A stretch of DNA of 42,089 nt from Caryophanales bacterium. Lineage in GTDB: Bacteria > Bacillota_I > Bacilli_A > RFN20 > CAG-826. The stretch is from contig JAQYPI010000120.1 of NCBI GenBank assembly GCA_028726925.1, positions 1-42,089 on the forward strand, written 5' to 3'. Under the pieces are notes generated by a model that made no database searches, was not told the origin of the DNA, and was given only the letters and a program-made list of their open reading frames with translations. A program made the position numbers and the translations under genes. Below are positions 23,592 through 31,458 of this stretch, piece after piece. Each line of letters starts with the position of its first letter. The first letter of the stretch is position 1.

Positions 23592-24158
23592 TTATCCCCT
23601 TTGGAGGGTCTTCTTCCACTCGTTTCCGAGCAGATAGACGAAGAGTTGATTCGAGAAGAGGGACAAATCGATCCCCGTCTTCCCGACGAACCGCTTCACG
23701 CGGTTGCAAACGGTGTTCTTGTGGGCGTAGATCCCTAGGCCCGCGGCCGAGGGACTTTGTCCGCATTTGATGTAGGCATACGCCGCTTCGATCTCCTCGG
23801 GCGAGAGGGGATCAAGCAACGCCATCGCGCCATCGAGCAGTTCAAGATGGGTGAGGCATAGGTGCGCGTAGCTGTCGAACTCTTTGGGTCCCAGGAGTTC
23901 GAGTCCCTCGAAAAAGCAAGGGGAAGGAGAGGGGATGATGAGGGCTTTTGCGATCCCGGGGTTATCGACGCACAAGGCATCGAAGCTCGCCTCGAAGACG
24001 GGCAAGGAATTCTGGGCATCCTCGAGGGTGACGAGGACGCGTCCGTTACCCTTGGGCTCGCTTTGCACCTTGTCGCGAAGCAGGCGCCCCATGAGGGTCA
24101 GGAAGAGGCGCAAGTTCTCTTCCCCTTCGTATTCGAGATAGACGTATCCCCGGCTCAT
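23592..24158 (-). CDS. Small PucR/CdaR-type HTH regulator without a sensor domain
   Basis: A 188-residue protein. The last 60 residues match the PucR-type C-terminal helix-turn-helix: YIKCGQSPSAAGLGIYAHKN followed by TVCNRVKRFVGKTGIDLS, where other members have NVSATAEALFVHRNTLRYRL. The first 110 residues contain no GAF, PAS or sugar-diacid domain I recognise, only a beta-alpha region with LFLTLMGRLLRDKV. CdaR-type proteins activate sugar-acid genes. The start ATG overlaps the GH28 stop as ATGA, so translation is coupled. It may be a local activator acting with GntR; the ligand is unknown. Confidence 0.75.
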   Translation of the reverse strand: MSRGYVYLEYEGEENLRLFLTLMGRLLRDKVQSEPKGNGRVLVTLEDAQNSLPVFEASFDALCVDNPGIAKALIIPSPSPCFFEGLELLGPKEFDSYAHLCLTHLELLDGAMALLDPLSPEEIEAAYAYIKCGQSPSAAGLGIYAHKNTVCNRVKRFVGKTGIDLSLFSNQLFVYLLGNEWKKTLQRG

Positions 24159-25684
24159 GCGATCACCTCGTCGACGTTGATCGTCTGGATGGGTTTCCCG
24201 CTTTGCCCCTCGATGCTCACGTTCTCGAAGCGGACAGTCCCGACGTTCTCGAAAAGAAAGCCTTGCTTGACCATGTCCTCGACCCCGCAGAGCATCGCGG
24301 GTTTGCCGGGTTTGGCGTCCTCTTTCACGGTGAAGACGCTGTCGCGGATCTCGATTTCCCCGATGGGGGATTCGGGCAAGCCGATGAAATACCCGAGAGC
24401 GATTTCCGCGTCCGTCGCGACGATGTCGCGGAAGAGGAAGCGACCAAGGCGCGGGGTGGATTCGTCCACCGGGCGAGGGAGGCGCGATTGCACTTCCTCG
24501 CTTTTGCCGTCCGGATCGCAGAAATAGAACATGTTGATGGTAAACGGGGTCAGGACGTTGTCCATCCGGATATGGGAGAACGTGACGTTGTCGATCACCG
24601 AATCCTTGCCGCGGCCGCGCCGGCTTTTGATGCGAAGCCCGCGGTCGGTATGGCGGAAAAGACAGCGCTCGATGGTCAGGTCCTTGAGCCCGGCGCCGGC
24701 TTCGCTGCCAAGGACGACGGCGCCGTGGCCCTCGTTCATGAAGCAGTTGCGGATCTCGACGCGGGAGCAAGGCTTCTTGAAGGTCTTGCCGATGTAGATC
24801 TTGCCAGACTTGAGGGCGATGCAGTCATCACCGACCGAGAAACGGACCCCGACGATCTTCACGTCGTCGCAGGCTTCCGGATCCATGCCGTCCGTGTTCG
24901 GCGAATCCTTGGGGTTTTCGATATAGAGATCGTAGAAGCCGAGGCCATTCGAGAAATAGGGATGGATCGTCCAGCAAGGGGTGTTGCGGAAAGAAAGCCC
25001 GACGACGCGGATGTTCTCGCAACGGTTAAGGAAGAGGAGGCGAGGACGAGCGTAGGGCATCGTCTTGACGTCGGTCCAATAAGGGGACTGGTCGGCTCGC
25101 CCGTCGAGGATTCCTTCCCCGACGAGGGTGACGTCCTCGACCTCGAAGCCGCTTAGAAGACTCGGTTTTCCCGGGAACGGGGCCCCTTCCCAAGCGAAAA
25201 CCTCGAGTGGGAGTTTGCCCTCGGCCTCATATTCGCCCTTACCAATCGGGGTGTCTTCCTTTTTGGTCGAGCCGAGGAGGCGCGCCCCTTTGGCAAAGGA
25301 AATCGTGATATGACTCTTCAGGAAGAGGGCGGTGACGCGATAATCGCCGGGATCGATGACAAGAAGCCCGCCGCGCGGGGTAGCCATGATGGCGGTCTGC
25401 AGGGCCAGGGTGTCGTCTTCTCCTCGTTCCTCGAGAAGGAAATCGGAGGAATGGAGAACGTATGTGACCGATGGGGTATGGACGATTTTCTCCTCGTCCC
25501 CGATGCGCAGAAGGTAATCACGGTCGGGGGAAAGGGAGAAAAGGGTCGCGACGTTCCGCTTGGTTCGCAAGGCTTCGTGGCCATCGAGGTAAACAGAATA
25601 TTCTTCGTCGACTTCGTAGATCGCGTCGTTTCGCAGCTCATAGGTGATGCTGCAAGGGGTGAGGCAAAGGATGTCAAAGGACAT
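24155..25684 (-). CDS. GH28 polygalacturonase-type glycoside hydrolase, cytoplasmic
   Basis: A 509-residue right-handed beta-helix enzyme that hydrolyses alpha-1,4-galacturonosyl links by inversion. All four GH28 signatures are present: NTDGMD near residue 262, GDDCIALKSG near 283, GHGAVVLGSE near 317 and RIKS near 348. There is an extra N-terminal beta domain of about 90 residues. No signal peptide is visible, so it should act on imported oligogalacturonides, most likely as an exo-enzyme releasing galacturonate. GGAGG is about eight bases before the ATG at 25,684, which overlaps the upstream membrane gene by 11 bases. Confidence 0.93.
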   Translation of the reverse strand: MSFDILCLTPCSITYELRNDAIYEVDEEYSVYLDGHEALRTKRNVATLFSLSPDRDYLLRIGDEEKIVHTPSVTYVLHSSDFLLEERGEDDTLALQTAIMATPRGGLLVIDPGDYRVTALFLKSHITISFAKGARLLGSTKKEDTPIGKGEYEAEGKLPLEVFAWEGAPFPGKPSLLSGFEVEDVTLVGEGILDGRADQSPYWTDVKTMPYARPRLLFLNRCENIRVVGLSFRNTPCWTIHPYFSNGLGFYDLYIENPKDSPNTDGMDPEACDDVKIVGVRFSVGDDCIALKSGKIYIGKTFKKPCSRVEIRNCFMNEGHGAVVLGSEAGAGLKDLTIERCLFRHTDRGLRIKSRRGRGKDSVIDNVTFSHIRMDNVLTPFTINMFYFCDPDGKSEEVQSRLPRPVDESTPRLGRFLFRDIVATDAEIALGYFIGLPESPIGEIEIRDSVFTVKEDAKPGKPAMLCGVEDMVKQGFLFENVGTVRFENVSIEGQSGKPIQTINVDEVIA

Positions 25685-26252
25685 AGGACCATTCCTCCTT
25701 TCCCTCTTTCTTGATGACGCGGTGGTAAAAGGTGACGGCGAGGTCCTTGAGCAAAACGAGGAAGGCATCAAGGACGAGGGCATAGCAAGCCACCAAAACC
25801 GGCTCGGCGAACCCATAGGACCCCAGATCTGCTTCGGCGATCGCGCGGGTGCGGATCAAGGCGTTGATGAGCGACGCCCCGCAGCCGATGAGCAGCCCGA
25901 AGAGGACGTTGACGAAAAGGCTGTAGAGCTTCTTGCTTTTGATGAGGACGTAAGGTTTGCTTTGGCCCGGCTTGTTCTCGACAACGTCGAGCAAGGGGTA
26001 GACGAAGATTTCGTTGAAGACGCCCATCGCGAACCCGAAGATCAACATCAGGATGACGGCGGAGTTAGGATCTTGGAAGAAATAGCCAAGGCCCATTTGG
26101 AAAAAATAAAACTCCATCCCGAAAAACCAAAATTTCAAAACGATCGCCTTGACGGGGAAGGGGATTTTGGAAAACCAGTGGACTTTCGGGACGTAGTTCT
26201 CGTCCGTCACGTCGTTTTTGTTTTTCGGTTTCGGGTCCGGATTGCGAATCAT
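25674..26252 (-). CDS. Four-TM protein of unknown function in the transporter operon (TM protein 4)
   Basis: A 192-residue membrane protein with helices at about 32-57, 64-90, 108-132 and 147-175. It has a polar N terminus (NPDPKPKNKNDVTDENY) and a charged C terminus. I recognise no family; it is not DUF624/YesL, the small membrane protein often found with pectin transporters. It lies eight bases after TM protein 3 and overlaps the GH28 start by 11 bases. The ATG has no Shine-Dalgarno sequence, so translation probably depends on coupling. A transporter-accessory role is suggested only by position. Confidence 0.75.
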   Translation of the reverse strand: MIRNPDPKPKNKNDVTDENYVPKVHWFSKIPFPVKAIVLKFWFFGMEFYFFQMGLGYFFQDPNSAVILMLIFGFAMGVFNEIFVYPLLDVVENKPGQSKPYVLIKSKKLYSLFVNVLFGLLIGCGASLINALIRTRAIAEADLGSYGFAEPVLVACYALVLDAFLVLLKDLAVTFYHRVIKKEGKEEWSYVL

Positions 26253-26260
26253 GGGGAATT

Positions 26261-26908
26261 TTATTGCTTCTTGACGCGGTTTTGCTTGCCGAGGTGGATC
26301 TTCTTCGTGAACGGCTGGACGATCGGGGCGAGGATGGCCAGGGCGATCGTGACGATGAGGAAGACGAGGTGGAGCTGGACGCGGCTTTGAGCCACGAGCA
26401 GCGGCGCGGGATCCTTGACGGCGTTCGCGCCATTGAACATGGAGAGGTGAACGTTGACGTCCTGAATGAAATCGAGGTCGAGGACGATCGAGCCCGCGGC
26501 GACAAGGAGGTAAAGGCCGAAGAAAAGCCATTTCTTCGTCTTGCCCGTCCGCTTGCCGGATACGTTGATGTAGCAAAGGCAAAGGACGATCTGGAGGACG
26601 AGGTTCACGAAGAAAAGGAAGGAATTGTAGTCGTTGAGGGGCAATTTGCCAGCCAAGGCGTAAAGGATATCGTGCATCGAGACGTAAATGACGCAGAGGG
26701 TCACGACCGTCATGATCATCGGGATGATGTCGACGTGGTTCTTCACCTTGATGAAGGCGCGGGTGAGCGCGAGTTTGACGGGGTTCCCGCTCAAAGCCGC
26801 GGTGAGGTCGTCTTCATCGCCGATCGTCGAAAGGGCGGCGGTGTCGATGTTCGATTCGTCGTTCTTCTGCTCTTGCTCGAGCATGTTCTTCTTATGCAGG
26901 TTTTCCAT
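26261..26908 (-). CDS. Four-TM protein of unknown function in the transporter operon (TM protein 3)
   Basis: A 215-residue protein. An acidic cytosolic N-terminal region of about 55 residues is followed by helices near 60-82, 93-115, 124-146 and 178-202 and a basic end (KKIHLGKQNRVKKQ). No family recognised. It begins three bases after the MsmX-like ATPase stop, with GAGGAA seven bases upstream. The acidic N terminus next to the ATPase gene makes an interaction with the transporter conceivable, but nothing in the sequence proves it. Confidence 0.75.
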   Translation of the reverse strand: MENLHKKNMLEQEQKNDESNIDTAALSTIGDEDDLTAALSGNPVKLALTRAFIKVKNHVDIIPMIMTVVTLCVIYVSMHDILYALAGKLPLNDYNSFLFFVNLVLQIVLCLCYINVSGKRTGKTKKWLFFGLYLLVAAGSIVLDLDFIQDVNVHLSMFNGANAVKDPAPLLVAQSRVQLHLVFLIVTIALAILAPIVQPFTKKIHLGKQNRVKKQ

Positions 26909-26911
26909 CGG

Positions 26912-27982
26912 TTATTTCCTCACGCGCATGCCGGTTTCGATATCGAAGAAACAAATCTTGTCCATGCGCATCCCGACCGCGATCTTCTCGCCTTTCTCGT
27001 AGCGTTGCCACCCGCGAAGTTTGAGGATGGCGCTCGCCTCCCCGAGCTTACCGTGGACCAAGGAATACTGGCCGAGGTGCTCGACGAGGTCGACGGAGAA
27101 GGAAAGGCTTCCTCTGTTCTCGAAATTCTCGGGGCGGATGCCAAGGAGGATCCTCTTCCCTTCGTAAGAAGCGCATTCTTTTTTCTTTTCCGGGGAAAGT
27201 TCGACCTCGAATCCCTTGTCCGCGATAAAGCGGTTCCCCTCGATCTTGCCGTTGAAGAAATTGAAGGAGGGGTTGCCGACGAAATAGCCGACGAAGGCGT
27301 TCGCGGGATCGTGATAGATCTCATAAGGGGTCCCGATTTGCTGGACCTCGCCCATCGACATGACGACGATGCGGTCCGCTAGCGTCGTGGCTTCCGTCTG
27401 GTCGTGGGTGACGTAAATCATGGTCGCCTTGAGCTCGTGGTGAAGGAGCTTGATCTCGCGGCGCATGGAGGAACGGAGTTTCGCGTCGAGGTTCGAGAGG
27501 GGCTCGTCGAAAAGGAAGACCTTGGGGTTGCGGACGATCGCGCGGCCCATGGCGACGCGTTGGCGTTGGCCGCCGCTAAGCTCGCGGGGTTTCTTGTTGA
27601 GTTGGTCGAGGAGGCCGAGGATCTTGGCGGCCGCCATGACCTTCCGGTGCGTTTCCTTCGGGTCTTCTTTCCGGAGGGTAAGGGAGAAAGCCATGTTTTC
27701 GTAGACGGTCATGTTGCCGTAAAGGGCGTAATTCTGGAAGACCATCGCGATGTCGCGATCCTTCGGGGGGACGTGGGTGACATCCTTCCCGTCGATGTAA
27801 AGGTGGCCTTCCGTGATGTCCTCGAGGCCCGCGATCATGCGAAGCGTCGTGGATTTGCCGCATCCCGAGGGCCCGACGAGGACGATGAATTCCCCGTCTT
27901 TGATCTCGATGGTGGTGTCCTCGACGGCGACGACGCCGCTTTGGTAGATTTTCTTGATGTGATCGAGCTTGACGTCTGCCAT
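26912..27982 (-). CDS. msmX: MsmX/UgpC-type sugar ABC transporter ATPase
   Basis: A 356-residue ATPase that would power the LplB/LplC permeases encoded upstream. Motifs: GPSGCGKST (Walker A, near residue 38), the Q-loop in VFQNYALY, LSGGQRQRVAMGRAIVRNP (signature), FLFDEPLSNLDAKLR (Walker B and D-loop), THDQTEA (switch His), and a C-terminal TOBE domain with LGIRPENF. In Bacillus subtilis the shared ATPase MsmX is unlinked to the pectin operons; here it is inside the operon, which implies a dedicated or locus-borne energiser. AAAGGA lies about twelve bases before the ATG. Confidence 0.95.
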   Translation of the reverse strand: MADVKLDHIKKIYQSGVVAVEDTTIEIKDGEFIVLVGPSGCGKSTTLRMIAGLEDITEGHLYIDGKDVTHVPPKDRDIAMVFQNYALYGNMTVYENMAFSLTLRKEDPKETHRKVMAAAKILGLLDQLNKKPRELSGGQRQRVAMGRAIVRNPKVFLFDEPLSNLDAKLRSSMRREIKLLHHELKATMIYVTHDQTEATTLADRIVVMSMGEVQQIGTPYEIYHDPANAFVGYFVGNPSFNFFNGKIEGNRFIADKGFEVELSPEKKKECASYEGKRILLGIRPENFENRGSLSFSVDLVEHLGQYSLVHGKLGEASAILKLRGWQRYEKGEKIAVGMRMDKICFFDIETGMRVRK

Positions 27983-27983
27983 A

Positions 27984-28535
27984 TTATTTGCCGATCCTTT
28001 CGTTTTGCATGGGGGCGACATCCTTGAGGTAGGCCCTGAGTTTCGTGCCACGGATGATGGCGAGGATGCCCGAGACGACGATGAAGACGCCCGAGACGAT
28101 GTAGAGGGACGTCACGATGGCGAAGATCGCGGGGCTCATGTTGCCGCTTTGGAAAACCGCGAGGACAAAGAGCAGCGGGCGAATCGCTTGGAAGGCGCCC
28201 CCGACAATCGCGGCGATGCCGAACCGGACCGAATAGGCTTCCATTTCCATCGCGGAAGTGAGGAAGAACAAAAGGAGGAGGATGTTGAGGAGGATGTCGA
28301 AGAAATTCCAGAACCCGAGATTCGTGGAACCGAGGAAGGAGAAGGATCCGCCGCTGCCAGAGATGGACGTGCCGGAATAGTGGATCGCGAACGCGAGGGC
28401 GAAAGCGACGATCCCGAAGAGGGTCATCTTGTAACTCGCCTTGTTCGGGCGATAGCGAAGCATCTCGACCTCGATGCCCTTGGGGTCGAAGAACGAGACG
28501 ACGCGTTCCTTGATGGATTGGATTTTGGATTTCAT
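27984..28535 (-). CDS. Four-TM protein of unknown function in the transporter operon (TM protein 2)
   Basis: A 183-residue protein with a cytosolic N-terminal stretch of about 32 residues (DPKGIEVEMLRYRPNKASY), helices near 33-55, 74-98, 103-128 and 133-162, a Gly/Ser-rich outer loop (SGTSISGSGGSFSFLGS) and a basic tail. No family recognised. It starts inside the stop of TM protein 1 (ATGA overlap), with AAAGGAG about eight bases upstream, and ends one base before the MsmX-like ATPase. Tight coupling on both sides suggests fixed stoichiometry with the ATPase. Confidence 0.77.
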   Translation of the reverse strand: MKSKIQSIKERVVSFFDPKGIEVEMLRYRPNKASYKMTLFGIVAFALAFAIHYSGTSISGSGGSFSFLGSTNLGFWNFFDILLNILLLLFFLTSAMEMEAYSVRFGIAAIVGGAFQAIRPLLFVLAVFQSGNMSPAIFAIVTSLYIVSGVFIVVSGILAIIRGTKLRAYLKDVAPMQNERIGK

Positions 28536-29095
28536 TCCGCTTCTCCTTTCCTGGATTTCTCGTAGCGGATCCTGGCGATAAGTTTCAAGGCAAACAGGAC
28601 GAACGCGGCCACGCCGGCGAGGACGAGGCAAACCGAAAGCACATAGCCAAGGGGGAAGATCGCCGGGGATTTCTCGATAGTGACGTTGGAGCCGTGATCG
28701 AGCCAATATTGGTTCATGGCATCAATGGGTAGGGTCGCGTAGCCAGCTTGGTAGCGGCTCGTGGCGACCAAAGTCGTGACGCCCGATGCGATGCCCATGA
28801 TGCCGACGGCAGCGCAAGAGACGAAATTGCCAAGGTAATAGATGGGGCGGATGGAGGAACGAAGCCCCTTGAAAAGGAAGGTGATGACGATGGAGCAGGC
28901 GCCGAGGATGAGCAAGGCGTCATTCGCGGATTGGTAAGCTTGGTAGAAGGTCGTAACGCCGGGTTCCGGTCCGCCATAGGAGGAACAGACGGCGGTCGGG
29001 GTGGCCATGGAAATCGCAAAAACCGCGAGAAGGGCGAAAAGAATCAAGGCAATGAGCCAAAGCCATTTTTGTAGGAACGATGTGATTTTTTCCAT
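28532..29095 (-). CDS. Four-TM protein of unknown function in the transporter operon (TM protein 1)
   Basis: A 187-residue protein with helices near 10-31, 58-78, 85-110 and 146-176. The two outer loops are long: residues 32-57 with a Cys (TAVCSSYGGPEPG) and 111-145. The tail is basic. The fold is unlike known ABC permeases (no EAA loop). AGGAGG lies four bases before the ATG. It is the first gene after the binding-protein gene and its intercistronic hairpin. The exposed loops make contact with the lipoprotein possible; this is speculation. Confidence 0.77.
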   Translation of the reverse strand: MEKITSFLQKWLWLIALILFALLAVFAISMATPTAVCSSYGGPEPGVTTFYQAYQSANDALLILGACSIVITFLFKGLRSSIRPIYYLGNFVSCAAVGIMGIASGVTTLVATSRYQAGYATLPIDAMNQYWLDHGSNVTIEKSPAIFPLGYVLSVCLVLAGVAAFVLFALKLIARIRYEKSRKGEAE

Positions 29096-29118
29096 AAGGC
29101 CTCCTGAAACGTGGGGAA

Positions 29119-29144
29119 GGCTGGGAGCCCGAAGGCCCCCAGCC
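29119..29144 (-). other. Very stable intercistronic UUCG hairpin after the binding-protein gene
   Basis: On the minus strand GGCTGGGGGCC and GGCTCCCAGCC form an 11-bp stem (one G-U pair) closed by a TTCG tetraloop. It lies 14 bases after the binding-protein stop. No T run follows, so it is more likely an mRNA 3'-end stabiliser or partial terminator than a full terminator. Confidence 0.8.
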
Positions 29145-29158
29145 GAGAATGTCGCGAA

Positions 29159-31369
29159 TTAGGCTTTGAAACGAGTGTAGGCGTCGTTCGCGTAGGTGAG
29201 GTAAGAATTGAGCTTCAACGTCTCGTTGACGGTTTTGAGGTAGTTCGTCTCGGAGAAGTCGTAATCCTTGTAGGTGCCGAAACCGTTCTTGACGATGTCG
29301 GTCCAGACGATGGATTTGCCGTTGGCGAGGTTGAAGAGTTCGCCGAGCTTGGTGTACTCGGTGCCGGCGAGGGCGGTGTTCTCCGCGTCGGTGAACGGAA
29401 GGGTCGCCGGGACGATGTCGAGGAGATGGTTCGTGTTGTCCATCCTGTGGTTGACGTGGGTCACGGTGCCGTTGGCGATCGCGTTCTCGTAGAGGTTGAG
29501 GGCGGGTTTGGCTTTGGCGGAAACCGTCTGGTATTCCATGCCCTGTTCCTTGACATAGCCGACCGGGAAGGTCGCGCCGACATAGTAGCGATAGTAGTTG
29601 GTGTAGTTGCCGCTCGTGAGGCTCTTGATCTGGGCGAGGGTGGCATCCGAGAGCTTCGGAACCTGACGGCCCATGTATTCGATGGTGTCGAGAGTCACGT
29701 CGTCGCTCTTCTTGGCGATGTAAGCCGAGGGGCCATAGGAGAGGATCTGGTTGCCTTCCGGGCTATAGAGATAGTCGAAGAGCTTGAGGCAGCGGGCGAG
29801 GACCTTCGGGTCGTTCTCCGTTTCCTTGGTGATGAACCAGGAGTTCGGCTTGACCGAGCGCCAGGACTCCGTGTAGTGGATGTAGGAACCGCCATTTTCG
29901 GTGACTGCCGGGAGGACAGAAGCGAAGGTGCCGGTGAAGTCTTTCATGGAATCCTGGAGGATCGTGGAGGTCTGGTTGTAGTCATAGGTCGCAAAGCCGC
30001 GCTGTTCCTTGACCATCTGGTTGCGGAATTCGCCGTCCTTGCCGGTACCTTTGGACTTGTCATCGAAGTCTTGGAGGATGAGACCTTCCTGATACATCTC
30101 GTGCATGTGCTTGAGAGCCGGGACAACTTCGGCGGCGCCACGGATGTCTTTGAGTTTGCCGTCTTCGCCGACGTAGTAGAAGCCGTTGCGGGATTCCGTG
30201 CCACGGACGCCGAAGAAGGCCATGAAGCGCCAGAAGTCGGCGACGCGGTCGTTGCGGGCTTGACGCGGGAAGAACGGAACGATCATCTGGCTTCCGTTGG
30301 CTTCATAGAGATCGCCAAGGAGGAAGCGGGAGTTGAGGGTGACGCAGCGGAAGAGCATGACGAGCTCGTCGATGTCATACGCGGCCTTGTGAGAGAGGAA
30401 GAGATCGGAGCGCTTTTCGCCATAGGCGCCGTCATAGGTCTCGTCGATCCAGGAACGGAGCGCCTCGACGGCGGTCTGGCCATTGAGGGTGCCGATGGCG
30501 TTGAATTTGGCGACGATGGAAGTGGAATACTTCTTGTTGATCTCGACGAGTTCAGAGGAAGCGGAATTCTCTTTCGCGACTTTGATCTTGGTGTCGAGGG
30601 TCGCGGGCATGTTGCCGGTGTAATGGAGTCCCTTGAGGGCGAGATCGGTGTCGAGGCCGGCCGGGGCGGTCGCGCCGTCGAGGAGTTTCTCGACCCAGTC
30701 GTGACGCATCATGAGCATGCGCTCGACGTCTTCGAAGCCGTCGAAGTACGGGGTGTAGAAGATTTGGCCTTCGCTGTTGGCGATGGTCTTCTTGACGACG
30801 GGGTTGGCTTCGAGGAAGGCCTTGAAGTTCGGCATCTCGTCGAGGTGTTGGGCGATGTCGACGAACTGGCCGTTCGCGCCGGTGCCGTCCTTGATGATGT
30901 CGCTCGCGTTGCCCTGGGCGATGTTGATGAGCTTGCCGTCCGCTTTCCAGTTCGCGGTCTTGTGGGTGGTGTAGTTGGCCGCGAGCTTGTCGTTCGGGGT
31001 GATGTCGTTGATTGTGAAGTTCAGTTTGCTCTGAAGCTCGGCCCACGCCGGTTTGAAGTCGCCGTTTTCATAGACGTTGCCTTCCGGATCGGTGTAGGGG
31101 ACGCCGACATTCTTGGTGTTGTCGCTGTAGAACTTCATGTGGGTCGCGTGGCCACCTTCGTAGCAGACCGACATGGTGATCTCGACGTCTTCGAGGGTGC
31201 TCGAGGTCTCGACGGTGGTTTCCGACGTGTCGACGGAAGGTTCCTGGCTCGTTTCCGAGGTCTTTTCGGGTTCTTCCGAGGTCGCGGCCGGGCCCGGTTC
31301 GCCGCAGGCGGCGAGCATCATCGCGCTAGCGGCAAGCGCGAAGATGTAGCTGAGTTTTTTGGATTTCAT
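29159..31369 (-). CDS. ABC transporter sugar-binding lipoprotein, 736 aa
   Basis: The extracytoplasmic binding protein of the oligogalacturonide-type importer. Residues 1-21 are a lipoprotein signal peptide ending in LAAC (Cys22 would be lipidated), followed by a Ser/Thr/Glu linker to about residue 62 and a large family-1-like binding domain rich in aromatic residues. At 736 aa it is much longer than LplA-type proteins (about 500 aa), which suggests a long oligosaccharide ligand or extra domain. Its nearest AAAGGAG is about 13 bases upstream of the ATG, longer than usual. RNA hairpins flank the gene on both sides. The ligand is inferred from the locus. Confidence 0.9.
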   Translation of the reverse strand: MKSKKLSYIFALAASAMMLAACGEPGPAATSEEPEKTSETSQEPSVDTSETTVETSSTLEDVEITMSVCYEGGHATHMKFYSDNTKNVGVPYTDPEGNVYENGDFKPAWAELQSKLNFTINDITPNDKLAANYTTHKTANWKADGKLINIAQGNASDIIKDGTGANGQFVDIAQHLDEMPNFKAFLEANPVVKKTIANSEGQIFYTPYFDGFEDVERMLMMRHDWVEKLLDGATAPAGLDTDLALKGLHYTGNMPATLDTKIKVAKENSASSELVEINKKYSTSIVAKFNAIGTLNGQTAVEALRSWIDETYDGAYGEKRSDLFLSHKAAYDIDELVMLFRCVTLNSRFLLGDLYEANGSQMIVPFFPRQARNDRVADFWRFMAFFGVRGTESRNGFYYVGEDGKLKDIRGAAEVVPALKHMHEMYQEGLILQDFDDKSKGTGKDGEFRNQMVKEQRGFATYDYNQTSTILQDSMKDFTGTFASVLPAVTENGGSYIHYTESWRSVKPNSWFITKETENDPKVLARCLKLFDYLYSPEGNQILSYGPSAYIAKKSDDVTLDTIEYMGRQVPKLSDATLAQIKSLTSGNYTNYYRYYVGATFPVGYVKEQGMEYQTVSAKAKPALNLYENAIANGTVTHVNHRMDNTNHLLDIVPATLPFTDAENTALAGTEYTKLGELFNLANGKSIVWTDIVKNGFGTYKDYDFSETNYLKTVNETLKLNSYLTYANDAYTRFKA

Positions 31370-31413
31370 GAACTTTTTGTTTCTCCTTTCATTTCATCCA
31401 TATATCGACATAA

Positions 31414-31446
31414 CTGTTCCAGCTTGACGAAGGAATGCCAGAACAG
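31414..31446 (-). other. Intercistronic hairpin before the binding-protein gene
   Basis: On minus-strand RNA CUGUUCUGGC (31,446-31,437) and GCUGGAACAG (31,423-31,414) form a continuous 10-bp stem including two G-U wobbles, with a 13-base loop. On plus-strand RNA the same two positions become A-C mismatches, so the fold favours the sense message. It lies between the second permease and the binding-protein gene. Confidence 0.65.
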
Positions 31447-31458
31447 GGATATCCGTGT

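Noticed and set aside
29119..29144. UUCG hairpin as a full Rho-independent terminator
   Set aside because: No T run follows on the minus strand and the next gene is close, in the same orientation and part of the same functional set.
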